This document shows positions 44,123-54,153 of a DNA stretch of 64,000 nucleotides, piece by piece. The stretch spans positions 620,001 to 684,000 of the forward strand of contig NZ_CP071859.1 in the NCBI RefSeq assembly GCF_023716665.1. Reading direction: 5' to 3'. The notes under the pieces are model-generated. The model did no database searches, had not been told where the DNA came from, and worked only from the letters and a program-made list of their open reading frames with translations. A program made the translations under genes and the position numbers. Position 1 is the stretch's first letter; each line of letters opens with the position of its first letter. Source of the stretch: Vibrio sp. SCSIO 43135 (GTDB lineage: Bacteria > Pseudomonadota > Gammaproteobacteria > Enterobacterales > Vibrionaceae).

Positions 44123-44356
44123 ATGACTGAGAATCAATGCCCGAAGTGTAGTAGCGAGTTAGAGTGGGATGGCGCTTATCATTGCGGATCTTGTTCTACC
44201 CATTATAAGAAAATAGGATATTGTCCTGAATGTAGTGCAGAGCTAGAGAAGCTACAGGCGTGCGGCTCGGCAAGTTACTTTTGCAATACTTGCAATGAGT
44301 TAAAGTCGAAGTCGAGAGTCAGCTTTGTGTTTCAGCCCATTTTAGCTCGTGACTAA
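44123..44356 (+). CDS. yfgJ: Zinc-ribbon protein YfgJ
   Basis: A 77-residue protein with four CxxC-type cysteine pairs: CPKC, CGSC, CPEC and CNTC. It should bind two zinc ions. The whole length aligns with E. coli YfgJ (LKACG and YFC segments recur as LQACGSASYFC). Its cellular role is not established. It is convergent with xseA, as its stop is 27 bases from the xseA stop. Confidence 0.9.
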   Translation: MTENQCPKCSSELEWDGAYHCGSCSTHYKKIGYCPECSAELEKLQACGSASYFCNTCNELKSKSRVSFVFQPILARD

Positions 44357-44382
44357 GCTAGGAAGTGAAAACCTAGACCTAA

Positions 44383-45726
44383 TCAGTTAACAGTGGAGCG
44401 TACTTCACCATCAGCAAGGCGGGTGACCAGTGTGTCGCCCATTTTTACATCTGAAGCGCGTGTTACCACTGTCCCATCCTTATCTTGAGTGATGGAATAT
44501 CCGCGTTTTAACGTTGCCAAAGGACTAACTGTGTCAAGCTTTTCCGCGGCTAAAGCCAATTGATGTCGTGTATTGAGCAGCTTTCTGTCCATAGCATCCA
44601 ACAACTTTTGTTCTAGCCTTTGTAGGCTAGATTTTTGTTCGCCAAGCTTTGCAACGGGAGAGTGGAGCTGTATTCGATATTGTTGTCGTTGTACAGCCTG
44701 TTTGCGTATGGTGATGAAGTTGTTCATACTTCGATGCAAGCGTTGTTCTAACTCGTCGAGTTGTTGACTCTGGTGCTGTAGCTGATGGCTAGGGTGTTGT
44801 TTCTCTAAACGGTGCAGCAATGTCGCGTTGTGTTGACGCTGTTGGCTTAGGTAATAGCGAAGTGCGCTAACAAGCTTTTGATGTTTGGTCGCCAATGCCT
44901 GATCTTTATGGCTATTATCACGACTAACCAACTCAGCAGCGGCAGAGGGAGTAGGGGCACGCATATCTGCTACAAAGTCAGCAATAGTAACATCCACTTC
45001 ATGACCGACAGCACTGATAATAGGAATCTGGCTAGCTGCGATAGTTCGAGCCAAGATCTCGTTATTGAAACACCAAAGATCTTCCAATGAACCGCCCCCT
45101 CGACCAACAATCAAGACATCACACTCGTTACGACTATTTGCGCAGCCAATTGCTTGAGCGATTTGAATCGCTGCGTCGTCACCTTGTACCGTAGTTGGAT
45201 ACACCACAACAGGCAGCGAAGGGTCTCTGCGTTTTAACACATCAAGGATATCGAACAGTGCTGCACCGGTTTTAGAGGTAATGACCCCAACACGGGTTGG
45301 ATGCTCAGGGAGAGGGCGCTTGTTGGTTTGAGCAAAGAGTCCTTCCCCTGCGAGTTTCATTTTCAGTTCATCAAATTGTTGCTGCAGGCGGCCATCACCT
45401 TCTGGCTGCATGCTTTCAATGATCAGCTGATAGTCCCCACGAGGTTCATATAAAGACAAGCGTGCTTTTACTAGAACTTGTTTACCATTTTGCGGCTTGA
45501 AGGTTACACGTCTATTGTTGCCCTTAAACATCGCACACTTAACTTGGGCGCGAGAATCTTTAAGGGTGAGGTACCAATGACCTGAGACAGGGGCTGAAAA
45601 GTTTGAGATTTCACCAATTAGCCACACAATTCCCATTTCATTTTCAAGGAGTAAACGGACTTCTGCATTGAGACGGGAGACAGTGAAGATATTTTGATTG
45701 GTCAGAGAAGACACAGCTAATCTCAT
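44383..45726 (-). CDS. xseA: Exodeoxyribonuclease VII large subunit XseA
   Basis: A 447-residue subunit of the single-strand-specific nuclease ExoVII. The N-terminal OB-fold ([20 protein letters not shown]) is followed by the catalytic domain with [15 protein letters not shown] and [30 protein letters not shown] long coiled coil completes the protein. I start at the ATG at 45726 ([11 protein letters not shown]); the frame continues upstream to 45888 but that part reads as a spurious hydrophobic extension and overlaps the guaB promoter region. Confidence 0.95.
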   Translation of the reverse strand: MRLAVSSLTNQNIFTVSRLNAEVRLLLENEMGIVWLIGEISNFSAPVSGHWYLTLKDSRAQVKCAMFKGNNRRVTFKPQNGKQVLVKARLSLYEPRGDYQLIIESMQPEGDGRLQQQFDELKMKLAGEGLFAQTNKRPLPEHPTRVGVITSKTGAALFDILDVLKRRDPSLPVVVYPTTVQGDDAAIQIAQAIGCANSRNECDVLIVGRGGGSLEDLWCFNNEILARTIAASQIPIISAVGHEVDVTIADFVADMRAPTPSAAAELVSRDNSHKDQALATKHQKLVSALRYYLSQQRQHNATLLHRLEKQHPSHQLQHQSQQLDELEQRLHRSMNNFITIRKQAVQRQQYRIQLHSPVAKLGEQKSSLQRLEQKLLDAMDRKLLNTRHQLALAAEKLDTVSPLATLKRGYSITQDKDGTVVTRASDVKMGDTLVTRLADGEVRSTVN

Positions 45727-45825
45727 AGACGTGAGTATGGAAGTTAGCGGCAATATAATACATATCAAGGGGGTAATTGCAAATAAAAAATAGAAAAATG
45801 TGTAGCCAAGCGATTTCGTTAGCCG

Positions 45826-45831
45826 TATAAT
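45826..45831 (+). promoter_or_regulatory. Candidate -10 of the guaB promoter
   Basis: TATAAT followed by CCGTCCGC. No strong -35 lies 16-18 bases upstream. A partial PurR-like sequence (GCGAAACGAT) lies at about 45892. Both are weak calls. Confidence 0.4.
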
Positions 45832-45947
45832 CCGTCCGCAATATCTAATCCAAATGCAATGAAGTTGCCTTAATTTTGTTGCCCTCATTATGCGAAACGA
45901 TGAGATTGGGTTGTTCTTTTTACTCCTCTAATTGTGAGATATTGCAA

Positions 45948-47411
45948 ATGCTAAGAATTGCCAAAGAAGCGCTGACATTCGATGACGTACTACTTGTGCC
46001 AGCACACTCCACCGTTCTCCCAAACACAGCTGATCTTCGCACTCAGCTGACGAAAAATATCACCTTAAATATCCCAATGATTTCTGCGTCGATGGATACT
46101 GTGACGGAAGCTCGTCTTGCTATCGCACTTGCGCAAGAAGGCGGTATTGGTTTTATTCATAAGAACATGTCTATTGAACAGCAAGCAGAGATGGTTCGTC
46201 AGGTTAAGATTTTTGAAGCTGGTGTTGTAACCAACCCTGTGACTGTGAATCCTGATGCAACGATTGCTGATGTTGTCGCTTTAACTGAAAAGCACGGCTT
46301 TGCTGGTTTCCCTGTTGTTACTGAAAGCAATGAATTGGTTGGTATCATTACTGGCCGTGACGTTCGCTTTGTTACTGACTTATCAAAAACAGTTGAATCG
46401 GTAATGACACCTAAAGATCGTTTGGCTTCGGTAAAAGAAGGTGCAACTCGTGAAGAAGTGCAAGAGAAAATGCACGAAGCACGCGTTGAGAAAGTACTGG
46501 TTGTGAACGATGAGTTCCAACTAACCGGTATGATCACTGCGAAAGATTTCCACAAAGCAGAACGTAAACCAAACGCATGTAAAGATGAGCGTGGTCGTCT
46601 ACGTGTCGGTGCAGCTGTTGGTGCTGGTGCTGGTAACGAAGAACGTGTAGCCGCTTTGGTTGAAGCTGGCGTAGACGTTCTACTTATCGACTCATCGCAC
46701 GGCCACTCTGAAGGTGTACTTAACCGTATCCGCGAAACTCGCGCAGCATACCCTGATCTCGACATCATCGGCGGTAACGTAGCAACAGGTGCAGGTGCTA
46801 AAGCACTTATCGAAGCAGGCGTAAGTGCTGTGAAAGTGGGTATTGGCCCTGGTTCTATTTGTACTACTCGTATCGTAACGGGCGTAGGTGTTCCTCAAGT
46901 TACTGCAATTGCAGATGCTGCTGAGGTGGCAAATTCTTACGGTATTCCAGTTATTGCTGACGGCGGTATCCGCTTCTCTGGCGATATCTGTAAAGCTATC
47001 GTAGCGGGCGCATCAGTTGTGATGGTTGGCTCTATGTTTGCGGGAACAGAAGAAGCACCGGGTGAAGTAATTCTTTACAATGGCCGTTCATACAAAGCTT
47101 ACCGTGGTATGGGTTCACTAGGCGCTATGTCACAAGGTTCTTCAGATCGTTACTTCCAGTCTGACAACGCTGCAGACAAGCTAGTACCAGAAGGTATTGA
47201 AGGTCGTATCGCATACAAAGGTCGCTTGAAAGAAATCGTACATCAGCAAATGGGTGGCCTACGTTCAAGCATGGGTCTAACAGGCTCAGCGACTATCGAA
47301 GCAATGCGTACTCAAGCAGAGTTTGTTCGTATCTCAGGTGCAGGTATGAAGGAGTCTCATGTACACGATGTTCAGATCACCAAGGAAGCACCAAACTACC
47401 GTTTAGGCTAA
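45948..47411 (+). CDS. guaB: IMP dehydrogenase
   Basis: A 487-residue enzyme that makes XMP from IMP, the first committed step to GMP. The catalytic Cys lies in [13 protein letters not shown], with the flap and K+-site region [21 protein letters not shown]. Two CBS domains are inserted at about 95-205. The start is ATG 45948 ([16 protein letters not shown]), which aligns with E. coli GuaB; the longer frame from 45876 is noncoding leader. xseA is divergent. Confidence 0.98.
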   Translation: MLRIAKEALTFDDVLLVPAHSTVLPNTADLRTQLTKNITLNIPMISASMDTVTEARLAIALAQEGGIGFIHKNMSIEQQAEMVRQVKIFEAGVVTNPVTVNPDATIADVVALTEKHGFAGFPVVTESNELVGIITGRDVRFVTDLSKTVESVMTPKDRLASVKEGATREEVQEKMHEARVEKVLVVNDEFQLTGMITAKDFHKAERKPNACKDERGRLRVGAAVGAGAGNEERVAALVEAGVDVLLIDSSHGHSEGVLNRIRETRAAYPDLDIIGGNVATGAGAKALIEAGVSAVKVGIGPGSICTTRIVTGVGVPQVTAIADAAEVANSYGIPVIADGGIRFSGDICKAIVAGASVVMVGSMFAGTEEAPGEVILYNGRSYKAYRGMGSLGAMSQGSSDRYFQSDNAADKLVPEGIEGRIAYKGRLKEIVHQQMGGLRSSMGLTGSATIEAMRTQAEFVRISGAGMKESHVHDVQITKEAPNYRLG

Positions 47412-47529
47412 TTTTACTTGTTATTTTGTCCGAGAACGGCGTCGAAGGTGCTCACTTATACTTATAAGCTGCGCGTCTTCTCCTTGTTCTCGACCAAAAT
47501 CCCGACGTAAAACGGGAACAAGAAATCTT

Positions 47530-47545
47530 ACGTAAACGTTTGCTT
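47530..47545 (+). promoter_or_regulatory. PurR-like operator upstream of guaA
   Basis: The 16 bases ACGTAAACGTTTGCTT match the PurR consensus at nearly every core position (AAACGTTTGC). It lies 75 bases before the guaA start, in the guaB-guaA spacer. Confidence 0.6.
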
Positions 47546-47566
47546 TTTTCCTTGAAGCATTGATAA

Positions 47567-47592
47567 GAGGCGAGTAAACTCGCCTCGTTTTC
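47567..47592 (+). terminator. Hairpin before guaA
   Basis: A perfect stem GAGGCGAG/CTCGCCTC, loop TAAA, followed by GTTTTC, 28 bases before the guaA ATG. It could be a terminator or attenuator for guaB read-through. Confidence 0.6.
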
Positions 47593-47619
47593 ATAACCTA
47601 GCTTATAAGACTGCCCAAA

Positions 47620-49173
47620 ATGACTAAAAACATTCATGACCAACGTATTCTGATCTTGGACTTCGGTTCTCAGTACACTCAACTTGTCGCTCGCCGCGTA
47701 CGTGAAATCGGCGTTTACTGTGAACTATGGAGTTGGGATGTAGAAGAAGCGGATATTCGTGAATTCAATCCAGACGGAATTATCCTTTCTGGCGGCCCTG
47801 AAAGTGTAACCGAACAAAACTCGCCACGTGCACCTCAATATGTATTTGATTCTGGTGTTCCAGTTCTAGGTGTATGTTACGGCATGCAAACGATGGCGGA
47901 GCAACTTGGTGGTAAAGTAGCAGGCTCTAACGAGCGTGAATTTGGCTACGCACAAGTAAAAGTATCTGGCGAGTCTGCACTATTTAAAGATCTTGAAGCG
48001 ACTCAAGATGTATGGATGAGCCACGGTGACAAAGTAGTAGAAATTCCAGCTGACTTTGTAAAAGTGGGCGAGACAGAGACTTGTCCGTACGCTGCAATGG
48101 CAAACGAAGAGAAGAAATACTACGGCGTGCAATTCCACCCAGAAGTAACGCACACTAAACAAGGCCTGCAAATGCTAGAGAACTTTGTTCTTGGCGTATG
48201 TGGCTGTGAGCGTCTGTGGACTTCAGAGTCAATCATCGAAGATGCTGTTGCTCGTATTAAAGAGCAAGTAGGTGACGACGAAGTTATTCTAGGTCTATCG
48301 GGTGGTGTTGATTCATCTGTTGTCGCGATGCTGGTTCACCGTGCGATTGGCGACAAGCTAACATGTGTATTCGTTGATAACGGTCTTCTTCGCTTAAACG
48401 AAGGTCAACAAGTAATGGATATGTTTGGCGACAAGTTCGGCCTAAACATCATCAAAGTTGACGCAGAAGATCGCTTCCTTGCGGCTCTTGAAGGTAAGTC
48501 TGACCCAGAAGAGAAGCGTAAGACAATCGGTCACGTATTCGTAGACGTGTTCGATGAAGAGTCGAAGAAGCTGAAAAACGCGAAATGGCTTGCTCAAGGT
48601 ACGATTTACCCAGACGTAATCGAATCGGCTGCATCTAAGACGGGTAAAGCGCATGTAATCAAATCACACCATAATGTGGGTGGTCTTCCTGATGATATGG
48701 AAATGGGCCTTGTTGAGCCACTACGTGAGCTATTTAAAGATGAAGTACGTAAGATTGGCCTAGAGCTTGGCCTGCCTTACAACATGCTTTACCGCCACCC
48801 ATTCCCAGGTCCTGGTCTAGGTGTTCGTGTTCTTGGTGAAATCAAGAAAGAGTACTGTGATCTTCTACGTCGTGCAGACGCGATCTTCATTGAAGAGCTA
48901 CACGCTGCGGACCTATACAACAAAGTATCTCAAGCGTTCACGGTATTCCTACCAGTACGCTCTGTAGGTGTAATGGGCGATGGCCGTAAGTACGACTGGG
49001 TTGTATCTCTACGTGCTGTAGAAACGATTGACTTCATGACTGCGCATTGGGCACATTTACCATACGACTTCCTAGGTAAGGTTTCTAACCGCATTATCAA
49101 CGAAGTTGATGGCATTTCACGCGTAGTTTACGACATCTCAGGTAAGCCACCTGCAACTATCGAGTGGGAATAA
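47620..49173 (+). CDS. guaA: GMP synthase (glutamine-hydrolysing)
   Basis: A 517-residue enzyme that aminates XMP to GMP. The N-terminal class I glutamine amidotransferase has the nucleophile in GVCYGMQTM and HPEVTHT. The ATP-pyrophosphatase has P-loop [12 protein letters not shown]. The C-terminal dimerisation domain ends [13 protein letters not shown], the standard terminus. It is separated from guaB by a 208-base structured spacer rather than lying directly adjacent. Confidence 0.98.
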   Translation: MTKNIHDQRILILDFGSQYTQLVARRVREIGVYCELWSWDVEEADIREFNPDGIILSGGPESVTEQNSPRAPQYVFDSGVPVLGVCYGMQTMAEQLGGKVAGSNEREFGYAQVKVSGESALFKDLEATQDVWMSHGDKVVEIPADFVKVGETETCPYAAMANEEKKYYGVQFHPEVTHTKQGLQMLENFVLGVCGCERLWTSESIIEDAVARIKEQVGDDEVILGLSGGVDSSVVAMLVHRAIGDKLTCVFVDNGLLRLNEGQQVMDMFGDKFGLNIIKVDAEDRFLAALEGKSDPEEKRKTIGHVFVDVFDEESKKLKNAKWLAQGTIYPDVIESAASKTGKAHVIKSHHNVGGLPDDMEMGLVEPLRELFKDEVRKIGLELGLPYNMLYRHPFPGPGLGVRVLGEIKKEYCDLLRRADAIFIEELHAADLYNKVSQAFTVFLPVRSVGVMGDGRKYDWVVSLRAVETIDFMTAHWAHLPYDFLGKVSNRIINEVDGISRVVYDISGKPPATIEWE

Positions 49174-49200
49174 TCCCAACGGTATTGTTTTTGATTGATG

Positions 49201-49231
49201 AAGCCCTGAGGATTCCTCGGGGCTTTTTTAT
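49201..49231 (+). terminator. Terminator of guaA
   Basis: The stem AAGCCCTGAGG/CCTCGGGGCTT (one G-U pair) has loop ATT and a T-run, 27 bases after the stop. Confidence 0.88.
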
Positions 49232-49482
49232 ATCTATCGCTGTCACATATGGTGCTCAGTTGATGAAACCAAGTGCGCATTAAGTAATTGAAAATCTTAT
49301 GTTTACTAACTTAGTGTTTTTTGTAGCACACCTAATACTCTTGATGTCACCATACGTTGGATGGTTTACATCGAGAGGAAATCACTCGCAAATCTCCCGT
49401 TCAACATCACATTTGTCTGCATAGGTCTCCATTAAGCCTCTATTCTTCTAAAGAATTTTTTAGTGAGACAGGGACTTCACTG
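49232..49482 (+). other. Intergenic region before chitinase
   Basis: 250 bases with no gene. The chitinase frame stays open here from 49357, but that segment lacks a signal sequence. The real start is the ATG at 49483. I see no convincing promoter or CRP site. Confidence 0.4.
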
Positions 49483-51171
49483 ATGATAAAAATAAAACCA
49501 CTCACCTTACTTGTGGGCTGTTCAATAGCGGTAAATGCTATGGCAGCGATGAACATTCAACCTGACCCAGAAAACCCAACTGGTTATGTCATTTCTCGTG
49601 CTGATATCCAAGCGGCTGGCGATGCGCAAACCTCCGACCCTATGTATGCCATTTGGTCTAAAGCATTAGAAACTCGCCCTAATGCTGTGGTGGAAGCGAT
49701 TGAGCCGGGAGCGGCTGCAAACCCAGAGAATGTTAAGCGCGTAGAGCGGGTTTTTCCTCAATCTGAGTGGGATTTCCTCACTCAAATGGCCACGCATGAA
49801 TATACTTACACTCGCTTTCTACGTGCGATTGGTAAGTTTCCGGCATTTTGTGGTGAATACACAGATGGCCGTAATTCGGATGCGATCTGTGAAAAGTCGA
49901 TCGTGACGGCATTTGCTCACTTTTCGCAAGAAACCGGTGGTCATATCGCCAAAGATAATATTTCGGATAACCCATTAGCACTGGAAGAGTGGCAGCAAGC
50001 GCTCGTTCATGTACGCGAAATGGGTTGGTCTGAGGGGCAAGAAGGTTATACAACAGGATGTGGTCAGGACGATTGGCAGAACCGCCGCTGGCCATGTGCT
50101 GCGGGGCAAGGCTACTTTGGCCGCGGTGCTAAACAGTTATCCTATCACTTTAACTATGGTGCATTTTCGGAAGTGATGTATGACGGCGATGCAACGGTAT
50201 TGCTTAACAATCCTGGTCTGGTTGCGGATTCTTGGCTAAATCTGGCCTCTGCCATTTGGTTCTTCCTAACTCCACAGGCACCTAAGCCGGCGATGTTACA
50301 TGTGATTGATCGTACTTGGACACCATCTCAGCGTGAAATTGATGCGGGCATAGGGTATGGCTTTGGTACCACAATTAACGTTATTAATGGTGGTATTGAA
50401 TGTGGCGAACAAAACAAAGAGAAAGGCCAGCCAGTCAATCGTATTCGTTACTGGGAAGGGCTATCGAGTCATTATCAGATTCCGCTAGAAGCCGACGAAA
50501 AGAACACTTGTTGGCAGCAAACACCTTACGGTAGCTTAAACCTTAATGGTGCGACGGATGTTCTTTACACTAACTGGGATGGTAACTGGAAATATTACCC
50601 AGATCGCCCAGAAGGTTACTCGTTTGAGTGTGAGCTGGTGGGCTTCCAAACTGCCTATTCTGCACTTGTTCCGGGTGACTACGAGAAATGTGTCACTAAC
50701 TTTTATGGCTCACATGCAAGTTGGCCAGAGGTTCGAGTGGTAGAACAGCTTGATCCTGTCGACCCGGGTACTGACCCTGGCGGTAATGGATGGGATGTAA
50801 ACAAAGTGTATAACACTGGCGATCAAGTGACTTATAGCGGAGCAACATATCAAGCGAAATGGTGGACTCAGGGCGATGATCCTACCAATGGTGGACCTTG
50901 GGAGTTAGTTGAAGGCACACCAACCGAGCCTGTACCTGAGCCAACCCCAGATCCAACACCGACGCCTGACCCAGAGCCAACACCAGATCCAACCCCAACC
51001 CCAACTCCGGATCCAAATACCTTTATTCAATGGGAAGCGGGAGTGACACAAGTGGGGAATGGCGACAAAGTGACGAATGCGGGTAAATGTTTTGTTGCGA
51101 AGAACTCCCCTGGGGTTTGGGACACACCGACTGCTAGCAACTGGTTCTGGGATGAAATTTCGTGTCAGTAG
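49483..51171 (+). CDS. Secreted GH19 chitinase with two chitin-binding modules
   Basis: A 562-residue extracellular enzyme. Signal peptide residues are 1-23 (IKIKPLTLLVGCSIAVNAMA). The family 19 glycosidase core spans about 85-400, with catalytic Glu150 in HFSQETGGHI and FGRGAKQLSYHFNYG. The first CBM5/12-type module is at about 425-475 (YNTGDQVTYSGATYQAKWWT). A Pro/Thr/Asp linker and a second module follow, ending NWFWDEISCQ. The stop is at 51171. It corresponds to V. cholerae VC0769 beside guaA. It hydrolyses chitin, a major nutrient and competence cue for vibrios. I prefer 49483 because the signal peptide begins there. Confidence 0.93.
   Translation: MIKIKPLTLLVGCSIAVNAMAAMNIQPDPENPTGYVISRADIQAAGDAQTSDPMYAIWSKALETRPNAVVEAIEPGAAANPENVKRVERVFPQSEWDFLTQMATHEYTYTRFLRAIGKFPAFCGEYTDGRNSDAICEKSIVTAFAHFSQETGGHIAKDNISDNPLALEEWQQALVHVREMGWSEGQEGYTTGCGQDDWQNRRWPCAAGQGYFGRGAKQLSYHFNYGAFSEVMYDGDATVLLNNPGLVADSWLNLASAIWFFLTPQAPKPAMLHVIDRTWTPSQREIDAGIGYGFGTTINVINGGIECGEQNKEKGQPVNRIRYWEGLSSHYQIPLEADEKNTCWQQTPYGSLNLNGATDVLYTNWDGNWKYYPDRPEGYSFECELVGFQTAYSALVPGDYEKCVTNFYGSHASWPEVRVVEQLDPVDPGTDPGGNGWDVNKVYNTGDQVTYSGATYQAKWWTQGDDPTNGGPWELVEGTPTEPVPEPTPDPTPTPDPEPTPDPTPTPTPDPNTFIQWEAGVTQVGNGDKVTNAGKCFVAKNSPGVWDTPTASNWFWDEISCQ
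50941..51016 (+). repeat. Pro/Thr/Asp linker repeat in chitinase
   Basis: Near-repeats of CCAACACCAGATCC-type units encode PTPDPEPTPDPTP. They form a flexible interdomain linker prone to copy-number change. Confidence 0.8.
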
Positions 51172-51249
51172 TTTGCGGAGTCGTCCGTAGCGAAATACTT
51201 TAGACCGACGGTTTAGACTCTCTAACTAAGGTAGCAATATGCATTAAAT

Positions 51250-51290
51250 AGAGCTTTAGGTTACCCATGTTCCTAAAGCTCTTTCTATTT
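51250..51290 (+). terminator. Terminator after the chitinase
   Basis: A perfect 11-bp stem AGAGCTTTAGG/CCTAAAGCTCT, 11-base loop, then TTCTATTTTTT, 78 bases past the stop. Confidence 0.75.
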
Positions 51291-51554
51291 TTTATAGAGG
51301 ATTTAATCCCATAAAATCAATTATTTAACATTGTTGGTATTAATTGGCTTATGATGAACTAATTACTGATGTGGTACTTTACTGATTTGTTTTTTCCTTA
51401 GTGTTATTCAACCTGATTTATCCCTTTCATATTCAATTTCCTAACTTATGGTGATTTTCGAAATCTTAGTTTTCGCAAGGTTCGCTATCATTTAACGTTA
51501 TCTGTTTTAAAATCCGCGCGTAATTTTTATTAACTTTTTTGAAAGGTGCGCGAA
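51291..51554 (+). other. A/T-rich leader of satP
   Basis: 264 bases of A/T-rich DNA without a gene. Several TTTTAAAATCC-like stretches could serve as -10 but none is clear. The ribosome-binding site GAAAGG lies just before the ATG. Confidence 0.4.
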
Positions 51555-52154
51555 ATGTCTACTAAACTGGCAAACCCAGCTCCACTTGGCCTAATGGGTT
51601 TCGGTATGACAACCATCCTGCTTAACATCCATAATGCAGGTTTCTTCCCAATCGACTCAATGATTCTTGCGATGGGTATCTTTTACGGTGGTCTGAGCCA
51701 AGTTCTAGTCGGCATGATGTGTTTTAAGCGTGGTGATACTTTCGGTACAACCGCATTCACTTCATATGGCTTGTTTTGGTTAACATTGGTTGGGTTAATC
51801 GTAATGCCATACATGGGGCTGCCAGCAAGCCCTGCTCACTTTATGGGGTGGTATCTAGCTCTATGGGGTATTTTCACAGGTTTCATGTTCATTGGTTCAC
51901 TGTGCTACCCACGTGCTAAGCAAGTTGTGTTCGGCTCGCTAACGGTTCTGTTTTTCCTATTAGCTGCTCGTGATTTTACCGGTAGCACTCTGATTGGTAC
52001 GATTGCAGGTTTTGAAGGCATCTTCTGTGGTGCGAGCGCGATTTATTTCGCAATGGCGCAAGTGCTGAACAATGAATATGGCCGCACTATCTTGCCAATT
52101 GGTGAGAAGAAATCGGCATCAGTTGCACCTACTACTCAAGAGATTGCTGCTTAA
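51555..52154 (+). CDS. satP: Acetate/succinate transporter SatP (YaaH family)
   Basis: A 199-residue integral membrane protein with about six TM helices and the GPR1/FUN34/YaaH signature [14 protein letters not shown] at the N-terminus. E. coli SatP is a proton symporter for acetate and succinate. The ATG at 51555 has GAAAGG nearby; the frame from a GTG at 51546 would remove that site. It may recover acetate from overflow metabolism, or acetate released from chitin (inference). Confidence 0.92.
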   Translation: MSTKLANPAPLGLMGFGMTTILLNIHNAGFFPIDSMILAMGIFYGGLSQVLVGMMCFKRGDTFGTTAFTSYGLFWLTLVGLIVMPYMGLPASPAHFMGWYLALWGIFTGFMFIGSLCYPRAKQVVFGSLTVLFFLLAARDFTGSTLIGTIAGFEGIFCGASAIYFAMAQVLNNEYGRTILPIGEKKSASVAPTTQEIAA

Positions 52155-52193
52155 GTCAGTGCAAAACCAGACATTCTGGTACGGGAACAAAAG

Positions 52194-52225
52194 AAAGGGG
52201 CTAACCATTGGTTAGCCCCTTTTTT
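52194..52225. terminator. Bidirectional terminator between satP and the AGCS gene
   Basis: A 13-bp perfect stem AAAGGGGCTAACC, loop ATT, then its complement and TTT. It serves the two convergent genes. Confidence 0.9.
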
Positions 52226-52293
52226 AATGTCCGTTATTCGGACCACTGCTTTTTCTTATATTTCCTGCCAACAGGACAAGAACTGAATAAGAC

Positions 52294-53841
52294 TTAGGTT
52301 GATGGCTGCTCTACTGCTTCTGTTGAGTCGCTATCTGCAGTTGGTGTTTTACCGGTTTTGCGCTTGTACTTCTCTTCCCAGTAATCAGCACCTTTAATGC
52401 CAAGTTTTACAGGGTTGAACGTGTACTCTGTCACGCCTTTCTTCTGTTGTTCTTCATAGTCGGCTAGCGCTTTAAGTGCTGGCTTCGACATGAAGAAAAT
52501 TATCAGAATACCGACAATGTTTAGCCAAGCCATTAGGCCTACGCCCACATCACCCATCGCCCAAGCGAGATTCGCTGTCTTAACAGTACCGTAGAACACT
52601 GCGGCCATAAGTACCAACTTTAGGACGAACATTAAGCCGTTAACTTTGAAGGTACGACGAATATAAGCAATATTTGTCTCTGCAATGTAGTAGTAAGCAA
52701 GGATGGTAGTGAATGCAAAGAAGAACAATGCAACAGCAATAAACGGCTTACCAACACCAGGTAGCGCACTTTCGATCGCCATCTGTGTGAAGACTGGACC
52801 GTTAGCACTGATTTCAGCACTGATGTTCTGAACTAGGAACGCACCGTCTGCACCACCGTGTACGTTGTATGCACCAGTGATAAGGATCATAAACGCTGTT
52901 GCTGAACATACTAGCAGTGTATCGATATAGATTGAGAATGACTGAACCAGACCTTGTTGCGCAGGGTGATCAACGTTTGCTGCTGCAGCTGCGTGAGGAC
53001 CAGTACCTTGACCTGCTTCGTTAGAGTAAACACCACGTTTAACACCCCAACCAATCGCAGCACCAACACCAGCCATAGGAGTGAATGCATCGCTAATGAT
53101 CATAGAGAAGATGCGTGGAACTTCACCGATGTTAAGTAGGATGATAACGAACGCAGTGATGATGTACGCAAGCGCCATAAATGGAACGACGATTTGAGTG
53201 AAGTTCGCAATACGCTTAACACCACCAAAGATGATGAAACCAAGGATGATTGAAACAACCGTACCAGTGAAGATTTTAGCGAAGCTGAATGTACCGATTG
53301 CGGTTTCGATCATCGCACCCGGACCAAATGCTGCTTCTACTGCGTTACCGATGCTGTTTGACTGAACACCAGGTAGTAGCACACCACATGCAAAGATAGT
53401 CGCAATTGCGAAGATCCAAGCGTACCACTTCTGACCCATCGCTTTTTCAATGTAGTAAGCTGGACCACCGCGGAATTCGCCTTCGTCTTCTTCTTTATAG
53501 ATTTGCGCTAGAGTGGATTCTGCGTATGCTGTTGCCGCGCCAAAGAACGCAACAACCCACATCCAGAATACTGCACCTGGGCCACCGAAACCGATAGCGG
53601 CAGCAACACCTGCAATGTTACCTGTACCTACACGGCCAGAAAGCGAAACGGCAAGTGCTTGGAAAGATGAAATACCTTTCGATGAACTCTTGCCTGAAAG
53701 TAGTAAGCGCCACATTTCGAAAAAGTGACGAATTTGAACGAATCGAGTCATGATCGAATAGAACAAACCAGCACCAAGACACAAATAAATCAGTGCCGGA
53801 CTCCAGATAATTCCATTCAGAAAATCAACTAATGACTGCAT
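52294..53841 (-). CDS. Sodium/alanine (AGCS family) symporter
   Basis: A 515-residue transporter with about 11 TM segments. The family motifs are visible: GTGNIAGVAAAIGFGGPGAVFWMW, and GVKRGVYSNEAGQGTGPHAAA toward the middle. It takes up L- or D-alanine and glycine with sodium. I chose the ATG at 53841 (MQSLVDFLNG), whose AGGG is well spaced; longer starts at 53847 or 53892 are possible. The hydrophilic tail of about 45 residues ends TEAVEQPST. It lies next to dadA on the same strand, so it may feed it alanine (inference). Confidence 0.92.
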   Translation of the reverse strand: MQSLVDFLNGIIWSPALIYLCLGAGLFYSIMTRFVQIRHFFEMWRLLLSGKSSSKGISSFQALAVSLSGRVGTGNIAGVAAAIGFGGPGAVFWMWVVAFFGAATAYAESTLAQIYKEEDEGEFRGGPAYYIEKAMGQKWYAWIFAIATIFACGVLLPGVQSNSIGNAVEAAFGPGAMIETAIGTFSFAKIFTGTVVSIILGFIIFGGVKRIANFTQIVVPFMALAYIITAFVIILLNIGEVPRIFSMIISDAFTPMAGVGAAIGWGVKRGVYSNEAGQGTGPHAAAAANVDHPAQQGLVQSFSIYIDTLLVCSATAFMILITGAYNVHGGADGAFLVQNISAEISANGPVFTQMAIESALPGVGKPFIAVALFFFAFTTILAYYYIAETNIAYIRRTFKVNGLMFVLKLVLMAAVFYGTVKTANLAWAMGDVGVGLMAWLNIVGILIIFFMSKPALKALADYEEQQKKGVTEYTFNPVKLGIKGADYWEEKYKRKTGKTPTADSDSTEAVEQPST

Positions 53842-54153
53842 GAGCATTTTCCCTGTTTTGTAGATGTATTGTTTGTTTTCTAGGCGATACATTAACCTTT
53901 GTGTAACTCAATTGTTAATGGTTTTATCTATTAGAGCCTAGCGGTGTGATTAAGAGCACAAAACTCCGTCTGGTTGTTAATAATTAGTTCTCTATATTAG
54001 TTTTTACTTATTTCTACGATCTTATTTGAATTATTTGATAACTATTAAGGGACTTATACGGTTAACTTATCGGTAGTTGTAATTTATTAATCTCTGAATT
54101 AGTTACTCTCAGTAAATTTATATTCCGATTGATTTTTAAGCAGAAAATAGCGC
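53842..54153. other. A/T-rich gap between the symporter and dadA
   Basis: 312 bases, A/T-rich, no gene. It holds the symporter promoter and the dadA 3' end; no clear terminator hairpin was seen. Confidence 0.4.

Noticed and set aside
45727..45888. N-terminal extension of XseA with a hydrophobic stretch
   Set aside because: It would put a TM segment before the OB-fold of a cytosolic nuclease and overlap the guaB promoter region; the start at 45726 is typical.
45876..45947. Longer start of GuaB
   Set aside because: The extra 24 residues are not found in the family and span the 5' leader; [14 protein letters not shown] is the known N-terminus.
49357..49482. Extended N-terminus of the chitinase
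   Set aside because: The extension would mask the signal peptide that begins at 49483.
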